Assembly: GCF_017312725.1 (NCBI RefSeq)
Contig: NZ_BOPO01000055.1
Location: 186,001 to 250,000 of the forward strand
Reading direction: 5' to 3'
DNA: 64,000 nt
Source: Actinocatenispora comari
GTDB lineage: Bacteria > Actinomycetota > Actinomycetes > Mycobacteriales > Micromonosporaceae
Shown here: piece after piece, positions 17,202 through 27,400 of the stretch
Layout: each line of letters begins with the position of its first letter
Position numbering within the stretch: the stretch's first letter is position 1
Notes under the pieces: generated by a model
What the model saw: the letters and a program-made list of their open reading frames with translations, nothing else
Told to the model about the DNA's origin: nothing
The model's database searches: none
Position numbers and translations under genes: made by a program

Positions 17202-19732
17202 GCGGCCTCGCCCGACTGATGCTGAGAGGACGCACGGGGCAGGTCGCCGCGCTGGCTGTCACCGTCTTCTTCTCCGCCACCGTGGTGGGCGCTTTCGCCG
17301 TACTGCTGGAGACCGGGACCCGTGGCCAGGTCTCCACCGGCGAGTACCGCAACGCACCACTGCTGATCGCAGCACGGCAGTCGACCCCGGTCAGCGGCGA
17401 CGTCGACCTGGCGACCCCGGGCCGTGCGGTACTGCCCGCCGCTGTCGTCGCCGACCTCCACCGGGCACTGCCGGGCTCCCGCATCGTGACCGACCGGATC
17501 GTGCCGGCGGCCTTCCAAGCCGCGGGCAGTGACTCTGAGCCGGCAGACGTGCATCCGTGGGCGGCGTTCGCACTGGGCGACCGCACGCTTTCGGCCGGCC
17601 ACGCCCCCCACCGCCCCGACGAGATGGTCCTGCCGCGAGAACTGGCCCGCTCCTACGGGTTGAACATAGGAAGCCGAGCTCGGTTGGGTTTTGGCGACGA
17701 GGCGGTCGAGTACACCGTCGTGGGCACCACCACGGCCGACGACCGGGGTGTCGACGCACCGGATGTCTACCTCGACGACGCCCAGATCGCCGCACACGGC
17801 AATCCTGATCACCGGGTGGCGGCCATCGGCGTCTGGCCCAGCACGAAGCCGGACGCTCGGGCCCTCGACCGGCTGGTGGTACGAGACGGCGCGCGGTTGT
17901 GGCAGCGCGACCACCGAGGACCACTCGAGGTCGTCTCGCAGGGCCGAGCCAAGGCGGACCTCGTCTCCTCCGCGGCAGCGCTCGGTGCCATCGCGCTCAT
18001 CGTGGCGGTCTTCACCGTCATGGCGCTCACCTCGCTTCAGGTCCGGCAACGGTCCCGGGAACTGGCGATGCTCCGGGTCGTCGGTGCCACGCCGCGGCAA
18101 GTGAAACGGCTGCTACGAGCCGAGATCCACGTGGTTGCGGGGTCGATGGCGCTGCTTGGCGGGGTGGCCGGACCCGCGCTGGGTGTGGTGCTGGTGGGCG
18201 CCATTCGATCCTGGGGGGTGGTGCCGCGCACCCTGCATCCCGTGCTCGGTCCGTTGCCGGTGGTGCTGGCGGCCCTGGCGGCATTCGCCGCCGCGGAGGT
18301 CGCCGCGCGCGTGGCGTTGCGCCGGGTCGTACGCGGCAGTCCGCTACCGCATCTGGACGACGGCGACGACGCGGCCCGTGCACCGCGAGTGGTCCGCCGA
18401 ACCATCATCGGGCTTGCGGTCCTCGCGCTGGGTGCGGTGATGGCATTGGCGCCCTTGTACACCTCCAACGTCGATGTGGCCACGGGACTCCCGGGGTTGT
18501 CCGGGCTGGTGATGGCGCTGTCGATCGGCCCGCTGAGCCCGGCGGTGGTGCGTATCGCTGGATGGATCGTGCGCCGGCCGGCGACCCGGGACCCCGCCGC
18601 GTACCTGGCGTTGCAGAGCATCCGGCACCGGGCCGCCCGGGTCGGTGGGGCGCTGTCCCCGATCGTGCTCGGAGTCGCCCTGGGCACGGTCCAACTCGCC
18701 GGCTCGGCCACGACCGGCGCCGTCGCGTCCGCTCAACACGATGCTGGCTCCCGCGCGGATCTGACGGTGTCCTCGGATACGACTGGCGTCGGCGAGCGCA
18801 CCGTCAGGCTCGTCCGTGACGCCGCCGGCGTCGGTGCCGTGACCCCGTACGTGTCCACCGACGTCATCGTGCACGCACCTGCCGGCACCGGCAACGGTCC
18901 ACAAACGCTCGCGGCGCTCGGGATCGCCGGTGACGAGCCGGGACGCTACGCCGACCTCGAACCTACCGACAGCCGGCCGATCCACCTCCGGCACGGCGAG
19001 GTTGCCCTTGGTGTACTCGGTGCCGCCGAGCTCGGCGCCCAGGTCGGAGACAGCGTCACCGTCGTGTTGCCGGACGGGCAGGCGATCACGCGTCGCGTCC
19101 GCGCGCTCTACCGACGTGGGCTGGGATTCGGCGAGGTGCTGCTCCCCATCGGGGATCTGCAGTCGGCAACCGCCACCGGGGCCCCGTCCGGGCTGGCCGT
19201 CACCGTCGCCGCGTCCGAACAGAAGTCGGCGGTGGTGCGCCGGCTGAACGACCGGCTGACCAACCATCCCGGCATTCGGGTGGTCGGCCTCTCGAAGGCC
19301 GACGCCGGACGTGCGCCGAGCGGCGGAGACAGGTTCGGGCTGCTGATCCTGCTCGTGCTGTTCGGCTACATCGCCATCGCCGTCACCAACTCCCTGGTCA
19401 CGGCGACTCTCGCACGCAGATCGGAGCTCGCGTTGCTGGCTGCCGTCGGGACGACCCCGCGCCAACTGCGTCGGGTGTGGCGCTGGGACGCCGCTTTCCT
19501 CGCGGTCACTGCCTGCCTCGTCGGCACCGCTTTCGCCCTGCCGGGACTGATCTCGATGACGTACGCGCTCAGCAACGGCGACCGCAGTGCGCCCGCACTC
19601 GATCCGGTCGCCTACGGCGCCATCGTCGCCTTCGTCATCGTTCTGGTCCTCGTCGCCACGGCGCTGCCTGCGCGCACGATCCTGCGCGCGCAACGACAGC
19701 GCGCCTCTCGCCGGGGTTCTGACGATGCGTGA
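17198..19732 (+). CDS. ABC transporter permease with two FtsX domains
   Basis: An 844-aa membrane protein. It has an N-terminal membrane helix (residues ~10-35) and a large periplasmic-type domain to ~255. A first FtsX unit of three helices follows (including SAAALGAIALIVAVFTVMAL near 260). Next comes a second anchored region, then a second extracytoplasmic domain and a terminal FtsX unit (FGLLILLVLFGYIAIAVTNS and ALPGLISMTYAL). This is the usual layout of actinobacterial MacB-like permeases. It is coupled to the ATPase gene by a GTGA overlap and to the next hydrolase gene by an 8-bp overlap. Confidence 0.92.
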   Translation: MSGLARLMLRGRTGQVAALAVTVFFSATVVGAFAVLLETGTRGQVSTGEYRNAPLLIAARQSTPVSGDVDLATPGRAVLPAAVVADLHRALPGSRIVTDRIVPAAFQAAGSDSEPADVHPWAAFALGDRTLSAGHAPHRPDEMVLPRELARSYGLNIGSRARLGFGDEAVEYTVVGTTTADDRGVDAPDVYLDDAQIAAHGNPDHRVAAIGVWPSTKPDARALDRLVVRDGARLWQRDHRGPLEVVSQGRAKADLVSSAAALGAIALIVAVFTVMALTSLQVRQRSRELAMLRVVGATPRQVKRLLRAEIHVVAGSMALLGGVAGPALGVVLVGAIRSWGVVPRTLHPVLGPLPVVLAALAAFAAAEVAARVALRRVVRGSPLPHLDDGDDAARAPRVVRRTIIGLAVLALGAVMALAPLYTSNVDVATGLPGLSGLVMALSIGPLSPAVVRIAGWIVRRPATRDPAAYLALQSIRHRAARVGGALSPIVLGVALGTVQLAGSATTGAVASAQHDAGSRADLTVSSDTTGVGERTVRLVRDAAGVGAVTPYVSTDVIVHAPAGTGNGPQTLAALGIAGDEPGRYADLEPTDSRPIHLRHGEVALGVLGAAELGAQVGDSVTVVLPDGQAITRRVRALYRRGLGFGEVLLPIGDLQSATATGAPSGLAVTVAASEQKSAVVRRLNDRLTNHPGIRVVGLSKADAGRAPSGGDRFGLLILLVLFGYIAIAVTNSLVTATLARRSELALLAAVGTTPRQLRRVWRWDAAFLAVTACLVGTAFALPGLISMTYALSNGDRSAPALDPVAYGAIVAFVIVLVLVATALPARTILRAQRQRASRRGSDDA

Positions 19733-20813
19733 CGCGGCGGGGCAGCTGCGTCGCGACGTGGATGCCATCCACGCCCTGGGAGTGAGCGGCGTACAGGCCC
19801 GCGCGATCGGGCCCGACGGCCGGCAGTGCGTTGCCGTCAGCGGGTCCGCCGACGTGACCACCGGACGACCGGTCTCGCCGTACGGCTACTTCCGCATGGC
19901 CAGCACATCCAAGACGATGATCGCCACCGTGATCCTGCAACTGGAGGCTGAGAGCAGGTTGTCGTCGAGCGACGTGGTCGAGCGTTGGCTGCCGGGGCTG
20001 TTGGGTGCAAACGGCAACGACGGCCGTCGGATCACGCTGCGCCAGCTGCTCCAACACACCAGCGGGCTGCACGACGATCTGCCCGGATACACCACCCCGC
20101 AGCAGTACCGCCAGCACCGCCACGACGTCCACAGCTCGGTAGAACTGGTTGCTCGGGCGCTGGAGCACGCCCCCGACTTTCCACCAGGTGAAGGCTGGGC
20201 CTACTCGAACACGGGCTACATCCTGCTCAGCATGATCGTTCAGGTGGTGACCGGGCGCGTCGCACACCGGGAGATCGAGCACCGCATCCTGCGGCCTCTC
20301 GGCCTGGACCAGACCCGCTGGATGGGAATGGTGCCGACCCTGCCTCGACCGCATTCCCGCGCGTACCAGCTTTTCGGCCCGCGGTGCCGCGTCGACGTCA
20401 CCGACCAGGTACCGGTAGACCACGAGAACCTGTCCTGGGCCACGACGACACGAGACGAGAACCGGCTCCTTCGCGCGCTGCTGGCCGGCCGCCTGCTTCC
20501 GCCGGACCAGCTGGCGGCGATGAAGCGAACCGTTCCCGTCAGTTCGGAGGTGCAACACCTGTGGCCCGGCGGCCGGTACGGCCTCGGCGTGGTCGAGCGC
20601 CCCCTGAGCGGCGGAGGAACGTACTGGAGCCACGAGGGCGGCGATGGCGGCTACATCACGCTCAACGGTGTCACCGCCGACGGTCGCCGCAGCGCGGTGG
20701 TGTCCATGTCCGAAGCTCGCGGCGACACCGCGGAACACATCCTGGCACAGGAGAATGCCGCCAGCGCCCTGATCGACCACGCCCTCAGCGTTTCGGACCC
20801 CGGTGACGCCTGA
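19725..20813 (+). CDS. Beta-lactamase-fold serine hydrolase
   Basis: A 362-aa protein of the class C beta-lactamase/esterase family. The SxxK nucleophile motif is MASTSKTM (residues ~62-69), the second motif is YSNTGY and the C-terminal motif is HEGGDGG. No signal peptide was found, which is unusual because most relatives are exported. The ATG at 19725 lies inside the end of the permease gene, so translation is coupled and the protein belongs to the exporter module. It may hydrolyse a drug or peptide that triggers the system. A true antibiotic beta-lactamase role is only one option, since many family members are esterases or D-aminopeptidases. Confidence 0.85.
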   Translation: MRDAAGQLRRDVDAIHALGVSGVQARAIGPDGRQCVAVSGSADVTTGRPVSPYGYFRMASTSKTMIATVILQLEAESRLSSSDVVERWLPGLLGANGNDGRRITLRQLLQHTSGLHDDLPGYTTPQQYRQHRHDVHSSVELVARALEHAPDFPPGEGWAYSNTGYILLSMIVQVVTGRVAHREIEHRILRPLGLDQTRWMGMVPTLPRPHSRAYQLFGPRCRVDVTDQVPVDHENLSWATTTRDENRLLRALLAGRLLPPDQLAAMKRTVPVSSEVQHLWPGGRYGLGVVERPLSGGGTYWSHEGGDGGYITLNGVTADGRRSAVVSMSEARGDTAEHILAQENAASALIDHALSVSDPGDA

Positions 20814-20981
20814 CCCCCGCCGGTGGCGGTAGCCGTACCGCGCTGCGTCGACCCGGCCGGACCCGCCCGCCGCCCGGATCAATGGCGGCTACATGGCGGG
20901 GAGGTCCTATCAGGCCGGTACCGTGGCCTTCGGTGGTCGGGAGTTGAGCCGCGCCGCGCGGACAGCGGGGGAGGGTGTGTG

Positions 20982-22049
20982 ATGGCGAGATCGGCCCCGG
21001 CAGGATGGCGGTGGCCGCAGGCACACGCGGTTCGAGCGGCACGCCACCTGCTCACTGCCCGGGCCCCTGATCGCCCGCACCCGCCGGACCTGGTTGCGGA
21101 GCGGGTGGCGGGGTTGCAGGCGCAGGTCGACCGGGTGCCCGCGCTCAGCGTCCTGGCGCGCGGTGGAGCCGCGGGTGCCGATGCCGGATGGTCCAACCTG
21201 GTGCGCACCTGGGCGATGCGCGGGACGCTGCACCTGGTGCCCGAGACCGAGATCGCGCACTACGCCGCGGCGCTGGGCGACAGCATCGCCGCCCGGGAGA
21301 CCCGCCTGTGGCCCCGCCGGGGGGTCGAGGCGTCGGCGGAGGACCGGCTCAACGACGCGATGATCCAGGCCCTGCGCGCCGGACCGCTGGGCCGGCGCGA
21401 ACTGGCCGGGCAGGTCGGCGCGCTGCTCGGCGCCCCCTACCGCACGCTGCTGGAACATCCCTGGGGCATCGGCCTCAAGCCCGCGGTGGCCCGAGGCCTG
21501 CTGCGGCTGCGAGGCTCGGGCACCGAGATCACGCTGTCGCTGCCGCCGACACCGCCGGCCCCGGTCGAGGTGGCGGCCGCGCAGCGTTGGCTTGCCGGCA
21601 AATACCTGACCGCCAACGTCTTCGGTACGCCGGCCGCGTTCGCCGCCTGGTCGGGCCTTCCGGCCGCCGCCGCCCGTCGCGCTCTGGCCGCGGCAGACGA
21701 GGGCCCCGTCACGATCGAAGGCACCGCCTACGCGCACGCCGGGCCACTGGATGCCGGCATCGAGGATGACCACCTGACGCTGCTGCCGGAGTTCGATCCG
21801 TACCTGCTCGCGGTCGCAGACAAGGACGGGTTCTGCGGCGACGACCGCACGCTGCTGTACCGGAAGGGTGGCTGGGTGTCGGCGACGGTGCTTCGGGCCG
21901 GGATGCCGATCGGGACCTGGAAGCTGCGGGATCGGCGCAGCGGCAGGATCGAGTTCGCGCCCATGACCGGGTGGAGCGCCGCGCTGCGGCGTCGAGTCGA
22001 GCAGCAGGCGGGCCGGTTCACCGACTTCCTCACCACCGAGCGCACCTGA
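20982..22049 (+). CDS. AlkZ/YcaQ-like DNA glycosylase (winged-helix HTH_42 protein)
   Basis: A 355-aa soluble protein of the HTH_42 family. The catalytic motif region of this family is seen as GLQAQVDRVPALSV, with Gln46-Ala-Gln48 matching the Q-x-Q motif of the AlkZ-like branch (YcaQ has Q-x-D). AlkZ and YcaQ remove alkylated or cross-linked bases from DNA, and AlkZ protects a producer against its own azinomycin. Later blocks include LVRTWAMRGTLHLV, typical of the family, and LLPEFDPYLLAVADK. The start at 20982 follows ggggagggt. It stands alone and no toxin-synthesis genes are near, so a general repair role is as likely as self-resistance. Confidence 0.8.
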   Translation: MARSAPAGWRWPQAHAVRAARHLLTARAPDRPHPPDLVAERVAGLQAQVDRVPALSVLARGGAAGADAGWSNLVRTWAMRGTLHLVPETEIAHYAAALGDSIAARETRLWPRRGVEASAEDRLNDAMIQALRAGPLGRRELAGQVGALLGAPYRTLLEHPWGIGLKPAVARGLLRLRGSGTEITLSLPPTPPAPVEVAAAQRWLAGKYLTANVFGTPAAFAAWSGLPAAAARRALAAADEGPVTIEGTAYAHAGPLDAGIEDDHLTLLPEFDPYLLAVADKDGFCGDDRTLLYRKGGWVSATVLRAGMPIGTWKLRDRRSGRIEFAPMTGWSAALRRRVEQQAGRFTDFLTTERT

Positions 22050-22131
22050 GCGACGATCGCGAGCAGGCCCGGGGCTCGCGGGTACGCCTCGGGAGCGGTG
22101 GCGCTCGTCGCGGCAGCGGGCGATCGCGGCA

Positions 22132-22290
22132 GCGCTCCAGGTGCGCGAGCTGCCGATGGTGTCGAGGTTCGGTACCGAGTCCTACCGCGCCACCGAGCCG
22201 GACGCGGTGTTCGAGTTCGGCCTGCGGCGCGTGCTTGCTGGCATCGATGCCCTCATCGAACACGGCGACCTACCCGCGCGGCGATCCGAG
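22132..22290 (+). pseudogene. Remnant of a TetR-family regulator C-terminus
   Basis: One reading frame gives LPMVSRFGTESYRATEPDAV followed by FEFGLRRVLAGIDALIEHGD. This matches the C-terminal end of many actinobacterial TetR repressors, in which a final helix reads F-E-F-G-L-x-x-L-L-x-G-L-x-A-L. No helix-turn-helix or regulatory core precedes it, and the region upstream (to 22050) is not coding in any consistent frame. The rest of the 22050-22535 gap holds only the promoter of the next gene. Confidence 0.45.
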
Positions 22291-22484
22291 ACTGAACCGC
22301 GCCGGGCCCGGGAACGGCGGCATACCGAAAATGTCGACGCCCGCCGACGGGGGACCGGCGGGACGCGTCCGTCCCACGACTCGGCGTCGGGCAGCGCGGC
22401 GGCGGGTCATGGCAGCAGACGACGGGTCGGTGCTACGCGGTGGCGGGATCCTGCCAGACGGTTTCTGAGGCATTTGCGAGTGTC

Positions 22485-22529
22485 TATACTTTTGTCCGTT
22501 TGCTCCGTCTGATCCCCTCTAGTAAGGAG
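22485..22529 (+). promoter_or_regulatory. Probable promoter and leader of the S1 protease gene
   Basis: A good -10 box (TATACT, 22485-22490) stands in an unusually AT-rich pocket. A weak -35 (tttctg, 22462-22467) lies 17 bp upstream. Transcription would start near 22497, leaving a ~39-base leader with the ribosome site aaggag at 22524-22529, six bases from the ATG. Confidence 0.5.
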
Positions 22530-22535
22530 CTCTCC

Positions 22536-23540
22536 ATGCATCGCAGACTCGCCGGGCTCGCGATCCTCGGCGTTGGCGTACTGACCGCCGCCGGCATCGG
22601 CAGCACCCCAGCACAGGCCGCTCCTGCGCTGTCCGCCGCCGTCCAGGCCGCGGCCGTGCCGCAGGCCAACACGGTCGCGCACCGCCTCGGCAACCAGAAC
22701 GCGGGCGTCTACCTGGACCGCAACGGTCATGCAGTGGTCACCGTGACCTCGGCCGCCGCCGCCCGCACCGTACGGGCGGCCGGGCTGCGCACCCGCGTCG
22801 TGCACTACAGCGCGGCGTCGTTGACGAGTACGAAGAAGAGCCTGGACCGGCTCGCCGGGGTGCCCGACACCGCCTGGGGCATCGACACGGCACACAACCA
22901 GGTGGTCGTCACGATCTCGGACTCGGCACCGAAGGCCGGTGCGGCGCGCGTGCTGGCCGCCGCTCAGCGGTACGGCAGCGAGGTACGTGTCGAGCACACC
23001 ACCGGGCACTTCAGCACCTACGTGCGCGGCGGCGACGCGATCCAGAACAGCCAGGCGCGCTGCTCCGACGGGTTCAACGTACGGCGCAACGGTCAGCTGA
23101 TGGTGCTCACCGCCGGGCACTGCACCAACCTCGGCGGCACCTGGTCGCCGATGGGTGGACAGGTCGTGGCGAGTAACTCGCCCGGTGGGGACGAAGGGCT
23201 GATCACCAACCCCAGCGGCAACGGCCCCAGCCAGATCAACACCGGCCAGACGATCAGCTCCATCGGTCAGCCGACCCAGGGCGAGCAGGTCACCAAGAGC
23301 GGTTCGACCACCGGCGTGACCGGAGGCACCATCGAGGCCGTCGAGCAGACCGTCAACTTCGACGTCGGCGTGATCTACCACCTGTTCGCCACCGACGTGT
23401 ACTCCGACCACGGTGACAGCGGCGGCCCCGGCTACAACGGGTCGACCGGCCTCGGCACGTTGACCGGCGGCGACACCCAGACCACGTTCTTCTACCCGGC
23501 CTGGCGCGAGTTCAACGACTACGGCCTCACCCTGCCCTAG
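22536..23540 (+). CDS. Secreted S1-family serine protease (streptogrisin-like)
   Basis: A 334-aa exported protease. The signal peptide covers residues 1-~29 (cleavage near AQA-AP). An N-terminal prodomain of the alpha-lytic protease type extends to ~160. The chymotrypsin-fold domain has His195 in LTAGHCTN, Asp219 in GGDEGLI and Ser295 in GDSGGPGY. Cysteines flank the catalytic histidine as in streptogrisins. The product is probably made as an inactive precursor that self-cleaves outside the cell. It is monocistronic, with its own promoter before it and a hairpin after it. Confidence 0.93.
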   Translation: MHRRLAGLAILGVGVLTAAGIGSTPAQAAPALSAAVQAAAVPQANTVAHRLGNQNAGVYLDRNGHAVVTVTSAAAARTVRAAGLRTRVVHYSAASLTSTKKSLDRLAGVPDTAWGIDTAHNQVVVTISDSAPKAGAARVLAAAQRYGSEVRVEHTTGHFSTYVRGGDAIQNSQARCSDGFNVRRNGQLMVLTAGHCTNLGGTWSPMGGQVVASNSPGGDEGLITNPSGNGPSQINTGQTISSIGQPTQGEQVTKSGSTTGVTGGTIEAVEQTVNFDVGVIYHLFATDVYSDHGDSGGPGYNGSTGLGTLTGGDTQTTFFYPAWREFNDYGLTLP

Positions 23541-23551
23541 CCGTGCACGGC

Positions 23552-23591
23552 AGCGCCTCCCGGCACCGGACTCCGGCAGCCGGGAGGCGCT
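23552..23591 (+). terminator. Terminator hairpin after the S1 protease gene
   Basis: A 13-bp perfect stem (23552-23564 with 23579-23591) begins 12 bases after the stop. The 14-base loop can itself fold a short ccgg stem. Confidence 0.75.
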
Positions 23592-23754
23592 CGCCTGCGT
23601 GCGTACCGCCGGACGCAGGCGATCTCAGCGGCGCGGCGAGCCGATATCGCCGGCGCGGGGAGGGGCCCCGCCCCGGCCTGACAGCCGCGGTTCGCGCGCG
23701 GGACAACGGCGCCGAAGTCGTCTCGGCCACCGCCCTCCCGGGAGCCGGGTCACT

Positions 23755-24297
23755 TCATCGGGCGTCTCGTGGCGGTTGGTGGTCGCTGGCGAGCAGGCCC
23801 AGCAGGACCAGGTCGACGAACTCGCCGTTGGCCCAGGCCGAGCTGCGCAGTCGGCCCTCCCGTACGAAACCGGCGCGTTCGGCGGCACCGAGCATCCCGA
23901 CGTTGTCGGCGAGCGTGTCCACCTGAAGCCGTTGCAGGCCGAGCGTCTCGAAGCCGTACCGGCAGAGCACCCGCACCACGTCGGTGCCCAGTCCCTGGCC
24001 CCGAAACGCGGGCAGCACCGAGAGTCCGACGTGCGCGTTGCGGTGGTGGGTGTCGATCGACCAGAGGACGGCTTCGCCGGCGAGTCGACCGCTGGCCAGT
24101 TCGACCACGGAGAACTCGGCCGCGTTGTCGACCGGCCCTCGCACGGCGTACGGAGAGTCGGCGAGCTGGCCGATCGGTCGCCACGGCCGGGAGTCGGCGC
24201 GCGAGCGCATCACCACATCGTCGTACAGCTCGGAGTGCAGGACGGGGACATCTTCCTCGCGCCGGGCTCGCAACCCGACCTTGGCGCCACGCATCAT
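23755..24297 (-). CDS. GNAT-family acetyltransferase (RimJ/RimL type)
   Basis: A 180-aa cytoplasmic acetyltransferase. The acetyl-CoA loop is LPAFRGQGLGTDVVRVLCRY (residues ~93-112). It is followed by the RimJ/RimL hallmark FETLGLQRLQVDTLADNVGM and the ERAGFVREGRLR motif near residue 145. Relatives acetylate ribosomal protein N-termini, amino acids or antibiotics; the substrate here cannot be told. It is leftward-facing, followed by the protease terminator on the opposite strand, and monocistronic. Confidence 0.88.
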   Translation of the reverse strand: MMRGAKVGLRARREEDVPVLHSELYDDVVMRSRADSRPWRPIGQLADSPYAVRGPVDNAAEFSVVELASGRLAGEAVLWSIDTHHRNAHVGLSVLPAFRGQGLGTDVVRVLCRYGFETLGLQRLQVDTLADNVGMLGAAERAGFVREGRLRSSAWANGEFVDLVLLGLLASDHQPPRDAR

Positions 24298-24378
24298 CTC
24301 CGGTTACTACCGCACCGGATGCCGGGTCCGAAACCGAGATTCCGCGAGCGCGCTGAGCGTCTCGTGCCGGCGGCGAGG

Positions 24379-24405
24379 CGGGGTGGCGGCCGGGCCGCCA
24401 CCCCG
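24379..24405 (-). terminator. Terminator hairpin after the GH92 gene
   Basis: A 12-bp perfect stem (24379-24390 with 24394-24405) with a three-base loop lies five bases beyond the stop codon of the leftward mannosidase gene. Confidence 0.75.
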
Positions 24406-24410
24406 TGGGG

Positions 24411-27400
24411 TCAGGCCGTGGCCACGGCGAACAGGTGGATGTCGCCGCCCTGCGTACCGGCCGGCAGCGTGACGCTGGCCAGCTGCTTGCCGGACTGCAG
24501 GGCGATCGGTGCCGTGGCGAACAGGTAGGTCGCCACCATGTCCTTGCCGTCGCCGAGCACGTCGCGGTACGGCGTGCGCACCGCCGTGATGTTGCCGTAC
24601 GCCGGCTGCTGGCTGCCGCCGCCGAGCGTCCAGTCGCTGAACCCGATCGTCGCGGTCTGGGTACTGCCGTCGGTGTAGGTCAGCGTGATCGTGCCGCTGG
24701 CGTTGCCCTCCGCCGCGCTGCCGAGGAAGCTCAGCTTGCTGGCGTCGCCGCCGGGTACGCTGAGCACCTGGTCACCGCCGCCGACAGCGATGTTGTCGGG
24801 ATCGCCCGGCTGCACGTTCGGCCAGGCGAAGTCGAAGCCGTTGGCCGACACGGTGCCGCCCGGCCGTACCCCGGCGGCCGCCAGCGCGGTCGCCGAGTAG
24901 CTCCAGCCCTCGCCGTCGAAGTTGGCCTGTGGCTGCTCGTCGTCGGCGGAGATGCCGTTGTTGTTGAGGTTCCACAGCACGCTGCCCTTGGTCGCGACGG
25001 TGACCGGGAAGCTCACGTCCGGCAGCGCCGTGCCGTCGGGTGCCTGCGCGGTCAGCGTGATGGAGTACCTCCCGGGAGTCACGTCGGCCGACGGCGTCAC
25101 GGTCAGCGGCACGCTGCCGCGGCCGGCGTCGTTGAGCGTGACGGTGCCGGCGGCCGGGCTGAGCTGGATGCCGTCGGGGGCGGCGGCCTTCCACTGCACC
25201 TGGCGCGCGTCGCTACCCAGCGCCTGCACCAGGTAGTTGGCCTTTGTGGTGCCGCCGGGCTCGACCTTCGCCGACAGCGGATCGACGCCGGTCAGGAACG
25301 GCCGTTCGCCGTGGCGGAACGACGGCGGCGCATCGGTGGCGGCCGCGCCCCACCGGGTGTTCGGCGTGCTGCCGACCGAGAACTCCAGCCGGCCGCCGCT
25401 GGTGACGAACGAGGCGGGCACCCAGGGCCGGCTCGAGCTCTTGCCGTCGACCCGCACCGAACGGATGTACGTGTTGTCCGCCGACGCGCCGGGGGCGTCG
25501 ATGGTGATCGGCCGGCCGTGCCCGCTGCGGATCACCGCGTGCGGGAACAGCGGGGTGGTCAGCACCAGGTCGGCCCGGCTCGGCACCTGGGGGTACATGC
25601 CCAGCGCCGAGAAGACGTACCACGACGACATCGTGCCGGCGTCGTCGTTGCCGGGGATGCCGCCCGGCGTGTTCGTCCACAGCTGCGCCATCTCCGCGCG
25701 CACCGTCTGCTGCGTCTTGTACGGCGCGCCGACATAGTCGTACAGGTACGGCGCGTTGATGTCGGGTTCGTTGGTCGGGTCGTAGCGGGTGCCGTCGGAG
25801 CCGGAGAAGTCGAACCGGCCGTCGGCGGTACGGAAGAAGTTGTCCAGCCGCTGCTCGGCCGCGGCCAGGCCGCCCAGCGCGTCGACCAGCCCCGCCACGT
25901 CGGAGTACACCATCCACGTGTAGCGAGCGCTGGTGCCCTCGACGAACCCGTCACCGGTGCCGGGGCTGAACGACGGCGACGACCAGTTGCCGTCGGCCGC
26001 CCGGTTGCGCATGTACCCGCCCTGCGGCGTCGCGGTCAGGTCGAACACGTTGCTCCAGGCGCCCGCGCGGTCCCGGAAGGTCCGCTCGTTGCCCCGGTCG
26101 CCGAGCTGGCCGGACAGTTCGGCCAGCGCGAAGTCGGCCGCCGCGTCCTCCAGCGTCTCCGCCGCACCGCCCCAGCAGTGGCAGCCGTCGGCCGGCACGT
26201 ACCCGAGCTTCAGGTACTTGTCCAGGGCCGGTCGCTCGCCGACGCACTCGACGTTGCACCCGGCGCTGGACGAGTCGTTCGCGGTCGGCACGGTCGCCGC
26301 CGTGATCAGCGAGCGCAGCGCGCCGCGGGCGTCGAAGTCGCGGCCGCCGAACGCGTAGATCGCCGCCACCGCGGCCGCGGCCGGATCGCCGGCCATCACC
26401 GAGGTCTTGCCGTTCTCCAGCAGCCAGCGGTCCCACTCGCCGCCGCGCTGGCCGGCATAGTTGAACATCGACTGGGCGTAGTCACTACCGATCCGCGGAT
26501 TGAGCAGGGTGAGCAGCTGCACCTGCGCCCGGTACTGGTCCCAGCCCGAGAACGTGCCGTACTGCGCGTGCTGGCGGCCGGTCAGCCGGTGCGGCTTGCG
26601 GTCGGCGCCGAGGTAGCGGCCGTCGACGTCGCTGGTGAGCGTCGGCTCCAGCATCGAGTGGTACAGGGCGGTGTAGAAGGTGGTGCGCTGCTCGTCGGTG
26701 CCGCCGCTGATCGCCACCTTCTTCAGCTCCTGGCGCCAGGCCGCGGCCGCGTCGCTGCGTACCCGGTCGAAGGACGTGTGCGCCGGGTTCTCGGTGCGCA
26801 GGTTGCGCTCCGCGTTGGCCGCGCTGACGTAGGAGATGGCGACCTTGACGCCGACCTTCGTGGTGCCGTCGGGGAACGTCACGTACGCACCGGATCCCTT
26901 GCCGGCGGCCGGGATGCCGTTGCCGTCGAAGCCGGTACCGCCGGTCGCGGCCGACGAGCCCTGGTTGAGCGTGCCGTCGTGCCAGGTGCCGAAGCCGGCG
27001 AACGAGCGGTCGAAGTGCGCGGTGAAGTAGAGGGTGTAGTTGTCGTGGCGGTTGTTCGCACTCTGCGGCCCGCAGAAGTTGCCGGCGGTGACCGATCCGG
27101 TCACGATGTGGTGCGCCGCGTCGACCTCGACCGTGGCGTCGGTGCTGCCGGTCTCGGAGTTGGAGGTGCGAAACAGCATGCTGGCCGGTTTGCCGGCGGG
27201 GAAGCCGAACCGGCCCGATCCGGTGCGCTCGGTCGCGGTCAGTTCGGCCGACGCGCCGCTGTCCAGCCCGACCCGGTAGTAGCCGGCCCGTGCCGTCTCG
27301 TTGTCGTGCGAGAACGTGCTGGCGTACTTCGCGTCCTTGCTGTCGGCCGACGGCGACGAGTCGACCGCACCCACGTACGGCATGATCGGGATGTCGCCGT

